DNA from: Bacillus sp. BA3
GTDB taxonomy: Bacteria; Bacillota; Bacilli; Bacillales; DSM-1321
NCBI GenBank assembly: GCA_002835675.1
Contig: PIZR01000002.1
Location: 721,878 to 785,877, forward strand
Direction: 5' to 3'
Length of the DNA: 64,000 nt
The translations under genes and the position numbers were made by a program. This document shows, in pieces, positions 35,467 to 44,661 of this stretch. Position 1 is the first letter of the stretch, and every line of letters begins with the position of its first letter. The notes below the pieces were generated by a model. That model ran no database searches. It saw only the letters and a list, made by a program, of their open reading frames with translations, and was not told the DNA's origin.

Positions 35467-37881
35467 TTATCCTCTTAGCTCTGCGCCAGCTTTTTCTTTA
35501 ACGGCTTCAAGCACTTTATCATGTGCTTTTGTAATGTCCTCGTCCGTTAGAGTACGTTCCGCGTCGAAGTATTTCAGTGAGTAGGCAATGGATTTCTTGC
35601 CTTCCTCCATTCTTTCACCTTCGTATAGGTCGAAGATGCTTACTTCTTTAAGCAATTTGCCACCGGCTTCTTCAATAATTTCCTGAATGTCCCCGGCTTT
35701 CGTAGCTTGATCCACAACGAGCGCGATATCGCGTGTGGTTGATGGATAGCGCGGAATGGTTTGGTAAGCAATCGGCGCGACTTCGGCTTCTGCCAATGCT
35801 TTTAAGGAAAGTTCGAAAATGTATGTTTCTTTAATATCCAAGTCTTTTTGGACAGTTGGGTGCACTTGGCCGATAAAGCCAATCACTTCACCATTCAATA
35901 GTACTTCCGCTGTCCGTCCTGGATGCATGTCGTTGATTTCCGCTTGGCGGTAACTGATTTGATCAGCTAATCCAAGTGTGTCGAATAATGCTTCGATCAC
36001 GCCTTTGGCTACAAAGAAATCCACTGGTTTCTTTTCACCTTGCCATAGATGTGACTCCCATAGGCCTGTGATTGCTCCAGCAATATGTTCTTTTTCTTCA
36101 GGCAGCTCTTGTTCGTCACGCTTAAAGAATACCGAACCGATTTCATACAGTGCCAGTGAATCAATTTGGCGGGCATTGTTATATTTCACGACTTCCAGCA
36201 ATTGAGGCACGATGCTTAAACGCAGCTGGCTCCGTTCTTCACTCATTGGCATTGCTAATCGTATGGATTCTCTTGCTTCCAATGCAAATTGGGACGCTTT
36301 TTCCTGGCTTGTCAGTGAATAGGTCACCGCTTGATAAAGGCCTGCGCCTTCAAGTGTACGGCGTGCCTTCCGCCGTTTAATTTGATAGTCAGTCAATTGG
36401 CCTGGGGTAGCAGAGCCGATTGGAAGTGTAGCGGGAATGTTATCATATCCATATAAACGTGCAGCCTCTTCGACTAAATCAGCTTCAATCGTAATATCAC
36501 CACGGCGCGTCGGGACTGTGATTGTGAATGTTTCATTGTCAAGTTCAACGCCGAATTGCAGACGTTTGAAGATTGATTCCACAACTGATACGGTCATGCT
36601 TGTGCCAAGAAGTGTGTTGATTTTTTCAAGAGTGATGCTAATGACTGCAGGTTCCATTGTCAATTCGTCAACTTCTGCTGCTCCTTGTAAGACTGTTCCG
36701 CCTGCATATTGCGCAATCAATTGTGCAGCACGTTCTCCAGCTTCACGTACACGTGCTGGGTCGACGCCTTTTTCAAAGCGGGCACTGGCTTCACTGCGTA
36801 ATCCATGGTCCTTCGATGCTTTACGAACTACTGTACCTGCAAAATATGCACTTTCAATAATGATGTTCGTCGTATCATTTTTAACTTCGGAATCAGCTCC
36901 GCCCATCACACCAGCTATCGCAACAGGCTCGCTGCCATTTGTGATCACTAAATGATCAGGTGTCAAAGTGCGTTCAGTTTCATCCAATGTTACGATTTTT
37001 TCAGCATCCTTCGCTCTGCGGATGACGATCTCCTTTGAACCAAAGCGGTCATAATCAAAGGCATGGAGCGGTTGGCCGTATTCAAGTAAAATGTAGTTCG
37101 TGATATCCACGACATTATTATGAGGTCGGATACCTGCAGACATCAACCTAGTCTGCATCCAAAGCGGTGAAGGGCCGACCTTAACATCCTTGATGATTTT
37201 AGCCATGTATATCGGGTTATCTTCTTTCGCTTCCACTTTGACACTGATATAATCAGCTGCTTTTTCAGCTGCCTCTTCTTTCTCGACAACCGGCCATTTC
37301 ACTTCCCGGCCTAGAATGGCTCCCACTTCGTATGCAACACCAAGCATGCTCAAAGCGTCGGAACGGTTTGGAGTCAGCCCAAGTTCCAGCACTTCATCAC
37401 TTAAACCAAGTTCCTCCAATGCATCTTTCCCTACTTCCACATCATTAGGGAAGACGAAGATACCTGTAGCATAATCCTTGGAAACGAGCTTGGATTCGAA
37501 GCCCAATTCCTGAAGCGAGCAAATCATCCCGTGCGATTCCTCTCCGCGAAGTTTCGCTTTCTTGATTTTGAAGTTACCTGGAAGGACCGCGCCAACAGTA
37601 GCGACTGCGACTTTTTGGCCTTTATCGACATTCGGTGCTCCACAGATGATCTGAACGGGATTTTCAGCCCCGATATCAACTTGGCATTTATTCAATTTAT
37701 CTGCATTTGGATGCTGTTCACGTTCTAGGACATGCCCGATGACGACCCCTTTTAGCCCTTCACTTTTCTTTTCTACCCCTTCAACCTCAATGCCGCTTTT
37801 CGTGATTTTGTCAGCTAGCTCCGTCGCATTGATGCCTGAAAGGTCAACATAATCTTGTAACCATTTATATGACACAAACAT
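35467..37881 (-). CDS. pheT: phenylalanine-tRNA ligase beta subunit
   Basis: 804 aa, as in B. subtilis. Domains in order: EMAP-type tRNA-binding (about 40-155), B3/B4 editing domain (about 210-390), B5 (about 405-480), catalytic-like core, and a C-terminal ferredoxin-like anticodon-binding domain (about 710-802; [12 protein letters not shown]). It pairs with PheS in an alpha2-beta2 enzyme. It follows pheS by 29 bp. Confidence 0.97.
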   Translation of the reverse strand: MFVSYKWLQDYVDLSGINATELADKITKSGIEVEGVEKKSEGLKGVVIGHVLEREQHPNADKLNKCQVDIGAENPVQIICGAPNVDKGQKVAVATVGAVLPGNFKIKKAKLRGEESHGMICSLQELGFESKLVSKDYATGIFVFPNDVEVGKDALEELGLSDEVLELGLTPNRSDALSMLGVAYEVGAILGREVKWPVVEKEEAAEKAADYISVKVEAKEDNPIYMAKIIKDVKVGPSPLWMQTRLMSAGIRPHNNVVDITNYILLEYGQPLHAFDYDRFGSKEIVIRRAKDAEKIVTLDETERTLTPDHLVITNGSEPVAIAGVMGGADSEVKNDTTNIIIESAYFAGTVVRKASKDHGLRSEASARFEKGVDPARVREAGERAAQLIAQYAGGTVLQGAAEVDELTMEPAVISITLEKINTLLGTSMTVSVVESIFKRLQFGVELDNETFTITVPTRRGDITIEADLVEEAARLYGYDNIPATLPIGSATPGQLTDYQIKRRKARRTLEGAGLYQAVTYSLTSQEKASQFALEARESIRLAMPMSEERSQLRLSIVPQLLEVVKYNNARQIDSLALYEIGSVFFKRDEQELPEEKEHIAGAITGLWESHLWQGEKKPVDFFVAKGVIEALFDTLGLADQISYRQAEINDMHPGRTAEVLLNGEVIGFIGQVHPTVQKDLDIKETYIFELSLKALAEAEVAPIAYQTIPRYPSTTRDIALVVDQATKAGDIQEIIEEAGGKLLKEVSIFDLYEGERMEEGKKSIAYSLKYFDAERTLTDEDITKAHDKVLEAVKEKAGAELRG

Positions 37882-37910
37882 GGTAGGTCCTCCTTTTTAA
37901 AATAAAAAAT

Positions 37911-38954
37911 TTATGCTTCGTGATGGTTGAATTGTTTTAAGAATCGAACATCATTCGTATAGAAATGACGGATATCGTCCACGCCGTACTTCAACATGGC
38001 AATCCGTTCCACACCGATTCCAAATGCGAATCCAGAGTATTTCTTGGAATCGAAGCCAGCCATTTCAAGGACGTTCGGATGAACGATTCCACCGCCAAGC
38101 ACTTCGATCCAGCCTGTTTGTTTACAAACGCTGCAGCCTTTACCGCCGCAGATTTTACAAGAAATATCGACTTCGACGGAAGGCTCGGTAAATGGGAAGA
38201 AACTAGGACGAAGACGGATTTCACGGTCTTGCCCGAATACTTTTTTCGCAAATACGTCTAGTGTTCCTTTCAGATCGCTCATGCTGATGTTCTCATCGAT
38301 GACCAAGCCCTCAATTTGCTGGAATTGATGGGAGTGTGTCGCATCATCGTTATCACGGCGGTATACTTTTCCTGGGCAAATGATTTTAACAGGACCTTGA
38401 CCTTTATGTTTTTCCATCGTTCTTGCTTGAACAGGTGACGTATGCGTACGCATCAGGATTTCATCCGTGATATAGAAGGAATCCTGCATATCACGTGCCG
38501 GATGGCTTTTTGGCAAGTTAAGTGCCTCGAAGTTGTAATAGTCGCTTTCAACTTCAGGACCTTCCGCGACGGTATAACCCATACCAATGAATAAGTCTTC
38601 GATTTCTTCCACGACACGTGTTAATGGATGAAGGTTCCCCTTGTTTACTGGACGTCCTGGAAGTGTGACGTCAATCGTTTCAGTTGCTAGCTTTGCATTG
38701 ACTGCCGCAGTTTCAAGTGCTTTTTGTTTCTCCTCGATCTTTGTTGCGATCGCTTCCCGTACATCATTGGCAAGTGCCCCGATTTTCGGGCGTTCTTCGG
38801 CAGATAATTTACCCATGCCGCGCAATACCTCAGTGATTGGCCCTTTTTTCCCTAAATAAGCAACACGGACTTCATTCAGTTCTTTTAATTCGGAAGCGGC
38901 GGCAACTTTTTGCAACGCTTCTTCCTGCAGTTCTAATAAACGTTCCTGCATCAT
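37911..38954 (-). CDS. pheS: phenylalanine-tRNA ligase alpha subunit
   Basis: 347 aa from ATG 38954, five bases after AAAGGAGG; the next ATG (38951) is also possible. Class II catalytic subunit that charges tRNA-Phe. Motifs: [42 protein letters not shown] and [15 protein letters not shown] CxxCxGxGCxxC-like zinc region lies at [14 protein letters not shown]. Controlled by a Phe T-box. Confidence 0.97.
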   Translation of the reverse strand: MMQERLLELQEEALQKVAAASELKELNEVRVAYLGKKGPITEVLRGMGKLSAEERPKIGALANDVREAIATKIEEKQKALETAAVNAKLATETIDVTLPGRPVNKGNLHPLTRVVEEIEDLFIGMGYTVAEGPEVESDYYNFEALNLPKSHPARDMQDSFYITDEILMRTHTSPVQARTMEKHKGQGPVKIICPGKVYRRDNDDATHSHQFQQIEGLVIDENISMSDLKGTLDVFAKKVFGQDREIRLRPSFFPFTEPSVEVDISCKICGGKGCSVCKQTGWIEVLGGGIVHPNVLEMAGFDSKKYSGFAFGIGVERIAMLKYGVDDIRHFYTNDVRFLKQFNHHEA

Positions 38955-38991
38955 GTCTTCCTCCTTTATTTTCCTTTTGTAAAAATGAACA

Positions 38992-39255
38992 CAAAAAAAC
39001 CCCAATCCCTAAAGGGACGAGGTTTATGTATCGCGGTACCACCCTTATTAGTGCACAAAACAAAAAAACTTCTGCACTCACTTCATTAAAAATAACGGCT
39101 CTTCACCGGAACATTTTTCAGACATCCTGTCTTCCCAATGCCAACTCGAAAGGTGAATTCACTTAAGCAGTGCCATAAAAATGCTTTCAGTCAAGGCATT
39201 TTCTCCCTGGATATGGTTAACTAAAGCTACTAGTCTTTGTCATCGTCGTTTCATT
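38992..39255 (-). promoter_or_regulatory. T-box leader of pheST (Phe, UUC specifier)
   Basis: The minus strand carries Stem I, a specifier loop GAA-TTC-ACC (TTC at 39155-39157), the T-box AGGGTGGTACCGCG (39032-39045), and a terminator (ACCTCGTCCC/GGGATTGGGGT plus T-run, 38993-39024). Uncharged tRNA-Phe should switch it to antitermination. A TATAAT lies just upstream at about 39254-39259, but its -35 is poor. Confidence 0.95.
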
Positions 39256-39295
39256 ATAAAATTCTGTTTTATTATATTATAATTCTTCGGCCGTT

Positions 39296-40054
39296 TCAAA
39301 TCGATTTTCGTAAATGGTACATTAAAATCCCGGCAGCGATACCCACATTCAATGATTCGCTTTTTCCGTAGATGGGAATATAAAGGTTTTTAGTCGTTTT
39401 CACCAATAATTCCTTTGATACCCCTTGGCCTTCATTACCGACCAGGAGGGCAAATCGGGAAGACTTTTCCACTTCCTCAAATGGCGATGCGCCTTCTAAT
39501 GCCGTGCCATAAACCGGTGTGCCGCCTTGCTTCAGCTCATCGATGATTTCGGAAAGGTTCCCTTTAATGACAGGCATATGAAAGAGGCTTCCTTGCGTCG
39601 AACGGACCACTTTGGGATTATACAAGTCGGCACACCCTTCGCCAAGTATGACCGCATCGATTCCAGCAGCATCCGCTGTCCTGATCATCGTTCCAATATT
39701 ACCCGGATCTTGAACGGCATCGATCAACAATAGCTTATCCGGATTGATGGACGCCATGCTCGTTGATTTCTGTTCACAAACCGCGGCAATTCCCTGCGGG
39801 GCTTCGGTATCGCATATCGCCTTCATAATATCATTTTTCACATAAATGAGTTCTGTGCCTTCCACCTTAAAATGGGCAGGCATTTCAGTTTCTTCATTTA
39901 TTATCACTTCCAAGACGATTTCTTCTTTTAAGGCTTCTTCAACTAAGTGAAAACCCTCGATTAAATATTTACCTGTTTTATCGCGTTCTTTTTTGGTCAA
40001 AAGTTTTTTCCAATGCTTAACTTGCGGATTTTTTACGGATTCGATATATTTCAA
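39296..40054 (-). CDS. ysgA: SpoU family rRNA 2'-O-methyltransferase YsgA
   Basis: 252 aa from TTG 40054, which lies after AAAGGAGCG; this matches the length of B. subtilis YsgA (248), whereas a frame to 40153 adds an unrelated stretch. N-terminal substrate-binding part (KNPQVKHWKKLLTKKERD) and C-terminal SPOUT knot with QDPGNIGTMIRTADA, LVGNEGQGVS and SLNVGIAAGILMYHL. It methylates a ribose in rRNA using S-adenosylmethionine; the exact site is unknown. Confidence 0.93.
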   Translation of the reverse strand: MKYIESVKNPQVKHWKKLLTKKERDKTGKYLIEGFHLVEEALKEEIVLEVIINEETEMPAHFKVEGTELIYVKNDIMKAICDTEAPQGIAAVCEQKSTSMASINPDKLLLIDAVQDPGNIGTMIRTADAAGIDAVILGEGCADLYNPKVVRSTQGSLFHMPVIKGNLSEIIDELKQGGTPVYGTALEGASPFEEVEKSSRFALLVGNEGQGVSKELLVKTTKNLYIPIYGKSESLNVGIAAGILMYHLRKSI

Positions 40055-40176
40055 GGGTAAACGCTCCTTTAACTTCACACTGATTTTCCTATTATAACGC
40101 AATTCGCATACATATTGCATGCGAGTTTGTGAAATGCTATTAATGTCAGTCATTATGTGTTAGAGGAGGAATAATT

Positions 40177-40386
40177 ATGAATTTAAACTTACGTAATGCG
40201 ATCATCCAAAATGTATCTGGAAATTCGCAAGAGCAGCTGGAAGACACGATTGTCGATGCCATACAAAATGGCGAGGAAAAAATGCTTCCTGGTTTGGGAG
40301 TATTATTCGAGGTCATCTGGCAAAATTCATCCGAGCAGGAAAAACAGGAAATGATCACTGCCCTCGAAGCAGGATTAAAAAAATAA
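40177..40386 (+). CDS. sspI: small acid-soluble spore protein I
   Basis: 69 aa, close in length and sequence to B. subtilis SspI ([24 protein letters not shown]). It is a minor spore core protein made in the forespore. A GAGGAGG site precedes the ATG. A sigma-G promoter is expected; I see no match good enough to mark. Confidence 0.93.
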   Translation: MNLNLRNAIIQNVSGNSQEQLEDTIVDAIQNGEEKMLPGLGVLFEVIWQNSSEQEKQEMITALEAGLKK

Positions 40387-40412
40387 CAGCCTTAGCAGGC
40401 TGTTATTTTTTT
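40380..40412. terminator. bidirectional terminator of sspI
   Basis: AAATAACAGCCT and AGGCTGTTATTT pair over a TAGC loop, with T-run on the plus side. Confidence 0.85.
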
Positions 40413-40786
40413 GATTTCGCTTCGCCAGCCTTAAGTTTTTCGATGGAGACTTCTTCATCAAGCAGCAAGATGAGTTTTTTTGAGCTCACTTCTTCAAGCA
40501 TCGCTTTTGTCTCAGCAAAAGAGTAGCCATATTTCGTGAAAAAGCTGCGTAAATCTCCAGATCCTTCATCTGTGAAGTAATGGAAAATTTTCAAGAAAAG
40601 AGTGTCCTCCTTATCCTGATTGGCAATGATCAGTATATCCGTATGTTCATTTCCAAGCTGCACGTGATTTTTTATATCAGCTGCCACTGTCATTTGGGTG
40701 CCAGATATGCCTTTAGCTTTTAAGTCTTGAATTGCAGCAAGTATTTCCGGATTAGAGTCAAAAACACCATATACGTTTTTTTCCAT
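40403..40786 (-). CDS. YflT-domain stress protein, copy 1
   Basis: 127 aa, an almost bare YflT (general stress protein 17M) domain: KNVYGVFDSNPEILAAIQDL start, a FHYFTDEGSGDLRSFFTKYG middle, and a KLILLLDEE end. YflT proteins rise under sigma-B stress; the molecular function is unknown. A basic tail (KAGEAKSKK) closes it. A sigma-B-type promoter lies at 40837-40861. First of three paralogues in a row, all on the minus strand. Confidence 0.85.
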   Translation of the reverse strand: MEKNVYGVFDSNPEILAAIQDLKAKGISGTQMTVAADIKNHVQLGNEHTDILIIANQDKEDTLFLKIFHYFTDEGSGDLRSFFTKYGYSFAETKAMLEEVSSKKLILLLDEEVSIEKLKAGEAKSKK

Positions 40787-40836
40787 GTTTCTCCCTCTCC
40801 TTGTTACTCTACTAAAAATAAAATTCCTTAGTCATT

Positions 40837-40861
40837 ATACCTTGCGCCTTTAACATTAAAC
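40837..40861 (-). promoter_or_regulatory. sigma-B-type promoter of YflT copy 1
   Basis: GTTTAA (40856-40861), 13 bp, AGGTAT (40837-40842) on the minus strand; one mismatch to the GTTTAA/GGGTAT consensus. Confidence 0.7.
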
Positions 40862-40930
40862 AAGCAAATAGTATAGCGGAAATTCGCAACTAATGAACGG
40901 GAAAACCCTTTGCCTAAAGGATTTTTAAAA

Positions 40931-41041
40931 AACAGCCTGTAGACAAACTAGATGAAGAATCGAGTTTGCCTGCAATTTCTTTATGGCTTGTACAACTTGG
41001 ACGCTGATTTCCATTCCAGGCACCCGCTCGCTCCAATCAAC
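40931..41041 (-). repeat. dispersed intergenic repeat, copy 2 (internally deleted)
   Basis: In minus orientation it runs GTTGATTGGAGCGAGCGGG, GCCTGGAATGGAAATCAGCG, TCCAAGTTGTAC, then a tail hairpin CAAACTCGAT/ATCTAGTTTG and CTACAGGCTGTTTTTT. Both ends and the tail match copy 1 at 1855-2034; most of the GC-rich core is missing. The tail hairpin plus T-run can act as a terminator for the gene upstream. Confidence 0.7.
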
Positions 41042-41142
41042 TATATCAAATCGGAGGATATAAGATGTTGCTTTGGGTCAGATTTTTCGGGAACATAATT
41101 TGATGAAAGATATATTTTTTGAAACCCTCTTTATCCACAAAC

Positions 41143-41177
41143 TGAAGAACAGCCTTGTGCAGGCTGTTCTTTTTGCG
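41143..41177. terminator. terminator of YflT copy 2
   Basis: AAGAACAGCCT and AGGCTGTTCTT pair over a short loop. The T-run is on the plus side, so it is a weaker terminator for the minus-strand gene. Confidence 0.55.
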
Positions 41178-41179
41178 TA

Positions 41180-41992
41180 TTACAGATTGTCGGTATTGAT
41201 TCTATTTTTGATGTATTCTTCGTGCAAGCCTTCCTCTTGCTGTCCGCTCGCATTCGGGCTCAGAGTCTGATCCAGTGATCCTTGGGCATCGAGGGCTTTG
41301 TCAGCATCGGCAGAAAACGGGTCTGCATGAGGGTCGCTTGCCAGTGTTCCTTCATGATTACCTGGTTTTTGCTTCTTGAATTTTTCCGTTGAGTTCCCCC
41401 AGATTTCCCTTTCTTGAGCTCGCTTCGTACCCAGTTCTTCATTTTCAAAGATGTTAGCCGAATTCCCGTGAAGCTCTTCACTTCTTCCTGGCTGTGCTTC
41501 CACTTCTCCTGATTGATAGGCATTCGCTGTTGTTTCAGGAAAAAGGTTAGGATCCGGATTGTTCACCACTCCTGTTTTAAGCGGATTCTCTGCAGGTTCG
41601 TCCGTATCCTCGATGCGGTTGGAAGTTATGTTCTTTCGTGCTGATACGGTTTTCGATTCATCTAAAAGAATCAGGAATTTTCCAGCCTCCACTTCATTTA
41701 TATAAGCAGTGGCTTCACTATCGGCAAGCCCTAACTCACCTAGTCGGTTCCTTATATCTTCAGAACCCTCGTTCAGGAAAAAATGTTTCATCTTATCAAT
41801 GAAGGAATCCTCATTTAAGTTAGTAACGACTTCGACATCCGGATCACGCTTTTCATTGACGAAATCCAAATCTTCTTTCCTATCAGCCATTACCGTTATT
41901 TCTCCTTCATGGACCCCCTTTCCCTTGAGGGATTGTATAGCCTGGATTAGTTCTCTTTCCGTATTAAAAACACCATATAATGTTTTTCCCAT
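41180..41992 (-). CDS. YflT-domain stress protein, copy 2, with disordered tail
   Basis: 270 aa. The YflT domain (about 1-110: KTLYGVFNTERELIQAIQSL, HFFLNEGSEDIRNRL, KFLILLDES) is followed by about 160 residues rich in Asn, Glu, Pro and Gly without hydrophobic segments, probably disordered. No known domain is seen in the tail. AGGAGGAGG precedes the ATG. The consensus sigma-B promoter at 42040-42064 predicts general stress control. Confidence 0.8.
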   Translation of the reverse strand: MGKTLYGVFNTERELIQAIQSLKGKGVHEGEITVMADRKEDLDFVNEKRDPDVEVVTNLNEDSFIDKMKHFFLNEGSEDIRNRLGELGLADSEATAYINEVEAGKFLILLDESKTVSARKNITSNRIEDTDEPAENPLKTGVVNNPDPNLFPETTANAYQSGEVEAQPGRSEELHGNSANIFENEELGTKRAQEREIWGNSTEKFKKQKPGNHEGTLASDPHADPFSADADKALDAQGSLDQTLSPNASGQQEEGLHEEYIKNRINTDNL

Positions 41993-42039
41993 GCTTCTTC
42001 CTCCTCCTATTATTCCGATATTTCTTCTTATGTGTATTT

Positions 42040-42064
42040 ATACCCTGATGGGTGCTAATTAAAC
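42040..42064 (-). promoter_or_regulatory. sigma-B promoter of YflT copy 2
   Basis: GTTTAA (42059-42064), 13 bp, GGGTAT (42040-42045) on the minus strand: exact consensus and spacing. Confidence 0.85.
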
Positions 42065-42113
42065 AAAAAGGTTTGCCTTCCCTAGGCTCGAACCTTTAAT
42101 AAGTCTCTAAAAT

Positions 42114-42153
42114 CAAAAAGAAGCCTGCAGTTCTAAAACTGCAGGCTTTTTCC
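42114..42153 (-). terminator. terminator of ysnF
   Basis: AAGCCTGCAGTT and AACTGCAGGCTT form a 12-bp stem followed by CTTTTTG on the minus strand. Confidence 0.85.
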
Positions 42154-42160
42154 TCCAAGC

Positions 42161-43090
42161 TTAGATGCGGTCGGTTCTATGTTCAGTTGCCTTTTTCTCA
42201 TTCACGATCGAATCATCTGTACTATCAAGCTGAATATCTTCCTTTTTAAGAGTATCCTGAACTTGTTCCGTTTCTTGTACAGCATGTTTCTTGATGACAA
42301 TTTCATCAGTGACGACCGGTTTTTTCGAAACTTCCAATTTTTCTTCAACAACAGGGATCCTGATTGTTTCCCCATCTTCAATGCTCCCGGTTTCCAGATT
42401 CGCTTCACGTCCTGAAACTGATCTATGCTCGACTGTCACTTCTTCGTGTTCAACAGGGACATTTATCGTTTTATGCTGTTCATTGACTTCTTTGTTAATG
42501 ACGACTTCACCTGTCTGAACTTTTTCTTTATCGATGTTCAGCTGTTCTTCGCGTAGTGTAAGCGTCCTTTCATCCTCTGGCAATTCACGGCCGTGTCCGT
42601 TGACTCCATATACATCTTCTTTATTTAATGCATCGGTTTTTTCAGTGCCGTTAAATAGTTGGTTGGTGGAGTTTGTATCAAGCCTTGTACCGGCAGTGTC
42701 CATTGTTCCGGTCGTGAATTTATCTTTTGCCGTTCCAAGATGGCCTTCACCTTCTTCAACCAGAACCAGGACTTTTCCGTTCTCTACATCAAAGACATGT
42801 TCAGCCGCTTCATTATTCGAAAGGCCTGCATTCGCCAATCTTGTTGAAAGATCTGCCGTATCTTCCGGCATGAAGAAACGTGCCACCTTGTCCATAAACG
42901 ATTCGTCGTTAGGAACATTCGTCATTGTATGAACATCCGTTTCGCGTTTGTGGTTCGTGAAATCCAATGTTTCTTCCTTGTCCGCGACGACAGTAATATC
43001 GTCCCCTTCAAAACCCTTTGCCTTAAGTGCATTAATTGCCTGGATCACTTCTGCGTTTGATTCATAAACTCCATATACTGTTTTATTCAT
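42161..43090 (-). CDS. ysnF: YsnF-like stress protein: YflT domain fused to DUF2382
   Basis: 309 aa. The YflT domain (about 1-112) is followed by a linker and a DUF2382 domain (about 180-295: LTLREEQLNIDKEKVQTGEV, VPVEHEEVTVEHRSV, IRIPVVEEKLEVSKKPVV). This is the B. subtilis YsnF architecture; YsnF is a sigma-B stress protein of unknown function. In B. subtilis it lies beside ysnB; here it is about 36 kb away, next to two other YflT genes. A sigma-B-type promoter lies at 43146-43170. Confidence 0.85.
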   Translation of the reverse strand: MNKTVYGVYESNAEVIQAINALKAKGFEGDDITVVADKEETLDFTNHKRETDVHTMTNVPNDESFMDKVARFFMPEDTADLSTRLANAGLSNNEAAEHVFDVENGKVLVLVEEGEGHLGTAKDKFTTGTMDTAGTRLDTNSTNQLFNGTEKTDALNKEDVYGVNGHGRELPEDERTLTLREEQLNIDKEKVQTGEVVINKEVNEQHKTINVPVEHEEVTVEHRSVSGREANLETGSIEDGETIRIPVVEEKLEVSKKPVVTDEIVIKKHAVQETEQVQDTLKKEDIQLDSTDDSIVNEKKATEHRTDRI

Positions 43091-43145
43091 TTTACATTCC
43101 TCCTTAGGTTTTGTTGTTTCGTTTAGTGGATGCTATATATAAACA

Positions 43146-43170
43146 CTACCCGCCATGGTCCTAAGTAAAC
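43146..43170 (-). promoter_or_regulatory. sigma-B-type promoter of ysnF
   Basis: GTTTAC (43165-43170), 13 bp, GGGTAG (43146-43151) on the minus strand; one mismatch in each element. Confidence 0.7.
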
Positions 43171-43275
43171 GAGGAATCAATATTTCTTTTTTGTTATAAC
43201 ATTTACAATTCGTTCTCAGCACAGAACGCATTTTTTTCTAAAACCCAAACTTTGCAAGGGATTCCTCATTTATAA

Positions 43276-43306
43276 AAATGTAATGTTTAACCAAATAATT
43301 ACATTT
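43276..43306 (-). terminator. AT-rich terminator after glcF
   Basis: AAATGTAAT and ATTACATTT pair around 13 bases and are followed by TTATAAA on the minus strand. Confidence 0.5.
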
Positions 43307-43335
43307 GTTTTCTATTTACATTCTTTTTTCTTCTA

Positions 43336-44661
43336 TTATAAAGCCACAGCCTTTATTAGCAGGTCTGCAATATGCACTGCTTTCGTACAATCCCCCAAGT
43401 TTTCCCTCTCGATCCCCAATTGCATTTGTAACAAACAGCCAGGGTTTGCCGTTACAACAATATCGGCCTGTGTCGATTTCGTGTTCTCCATTTTAGAGTC
43501 AAGAATATTCATGGACATCTCTGATTCAACAATATTATAAATCCCTGCGGAGCCGCAGCACCGATCCGCATCCTTCATTTCCCTGAAGTCGATTCCTTCT
43601 ATCGATTGAAGGAGAACTCGCGGAGCCAATGAGGTGTTCATCACATTCCGTAAATGACAGGAATCCTGAAAAGTTACCGATTGAGCCGGCAATTTCAAGC
43701 GAACCTTTTCCTGGAAACGCAAATCAACAAGTATCTCGCTGATATCTTTCAACTTATTTTTAAATGCGATTGCACGGTCGTGCCATTCTGGTTCAGCTTG
43801 GAGCAGATGGTCATATTCTATGAGAAAAGCTCCACAGCCGCCGGCATTCGTAATAATATAATCAACTTCCTCTGCTTCAAAAGCTTCTATATTACGCTTG
43901 GCCAGTTGCTTAGCACCTTCTTTTTCGCCACTATGCCCGTGCAGCGCCCCGCAACATGCCTGGGATTTCGGAATCACGATATCACATCCGGCCAGCTGAA
44001 GAAGCTTTAATGTGGCATTGTTCGTTTCCAAAAACATCGTATCCATCAAGCAGCCGGAAAAGAAAGCCACCTTTTTGAGCGGCGTTCCGGTTGCAGGCAG
44101 CTTGGTCGGCCTATTTTTCATTTCTGATTTTTTCGGGACTTTCGGCAGCACTTTTTCCATGGTTGCCAAATTATCCGGAAGCAGGCTGAGGACTCCCGTT
44201 TTACGGGCAATGTATTGCAGTCCTGATTTCTGATAGAAGCCAAGCAAACTCGTCATGGCCTGCATTCGCTCCTGGTGTGGGAATAACCCACTAAAGACGG
44301 CCTTGCGAATCGTTTTTACAGGGTAACTGTGTTTTTTATTCTGATGGATGATATCCCTTGCTTCTTCGAGAAGATGTCCATATTTGACACCTGAAGGACA
44401 CACAGGCTCACAAGCCCTGCAGCCGAGGCAAAGACTCAACGAACGTTCTACATCCTCATCAGGCTCAATCACACCATCCGCCACCGCTTTCATAAGTGCG
44501 ATCCGGCCCCTTGGTGAATGGGATTCCTTTAGCCCCGATTCTATGTATGTCGGGCAATGGGGTAAGCAAAAGCCGCAGCGCATACAATTCAACAATTCAT
44601 CTTCATTCATTTTTTCCGCGAATTGAATGGCAATGGTTTTCCTTTCCTGAACTGTCGTCAT
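43336..44661 (-). CDS. glcF: glycolate oxidase iron-sulfur subunit
   Basis: 441 aa. Two 4Fe-4S motifs (CMRCGFCLPHCP; CLGCRACEPVCP) and two CCG domains (CCGALHG; CCGSAGIY). It carries electrons from the GlcD flavin to the membrane. It overlaps the end of glcD by 4 bp. Corresponds to B. subtilis ysfD. Confidence 0.93.
   Translation of the reverse strand: MTTVQERKTIAIQFAEKMNEDELLNCMRCGFCLPHCPTYIESGLKESHSPRGRIALMKAVADGVIEPDEDVERSLSLCLGCRACEPVCPSGVKYGHLLEEARDIIHQNKKHSYPVKTIRKAVFSGLFPHQERMQAMTSLLGFYQKSGLQYIARKTGVLSLLPDNLATMEKVLPKVPKKSEMKNRPTKLPATGTPLKKVAFFSGCLMDTMFLETNNATLKLLQLAGCDIVIPKSQACCGALHGHSGEKEGAKQLAKRNIEAFEAEEVDYIITNAGGCGAFLIEYDHLLQAEPEWHDRAIAFKNKLKDISEILVDLRFQEKVRLKLPAQSVTFQDSCHLRNVMNTSLAPRVLLQSIEGIDFREMKDADRCCGSAGIYNIVESEMSMNILDSKMENTKSTQADIVVTANPGCLLQMQLGIERENLGDCTKAVHIADLLIKAVAL

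Noticed and set aside
35288..35584. Open frame with FTREFAP repeats across the 21-bp array
   Set aside because: It starts with a TTG inside the rnhC terminator without ribosome site, and its second half is antisense to pheT. The frame is open only because 21 is a multiple of three.
38837..39166. Plus-strand frame over the pheS leader
   Set aside because: It covers the T-box and the start of pheS in antisense; explained by those features.
40080..40176. Sigma-G promoter for sspI
   Set aside because: GCATA and GCATG occur, but no CATNNTA-like -10 at 17-18 bp.
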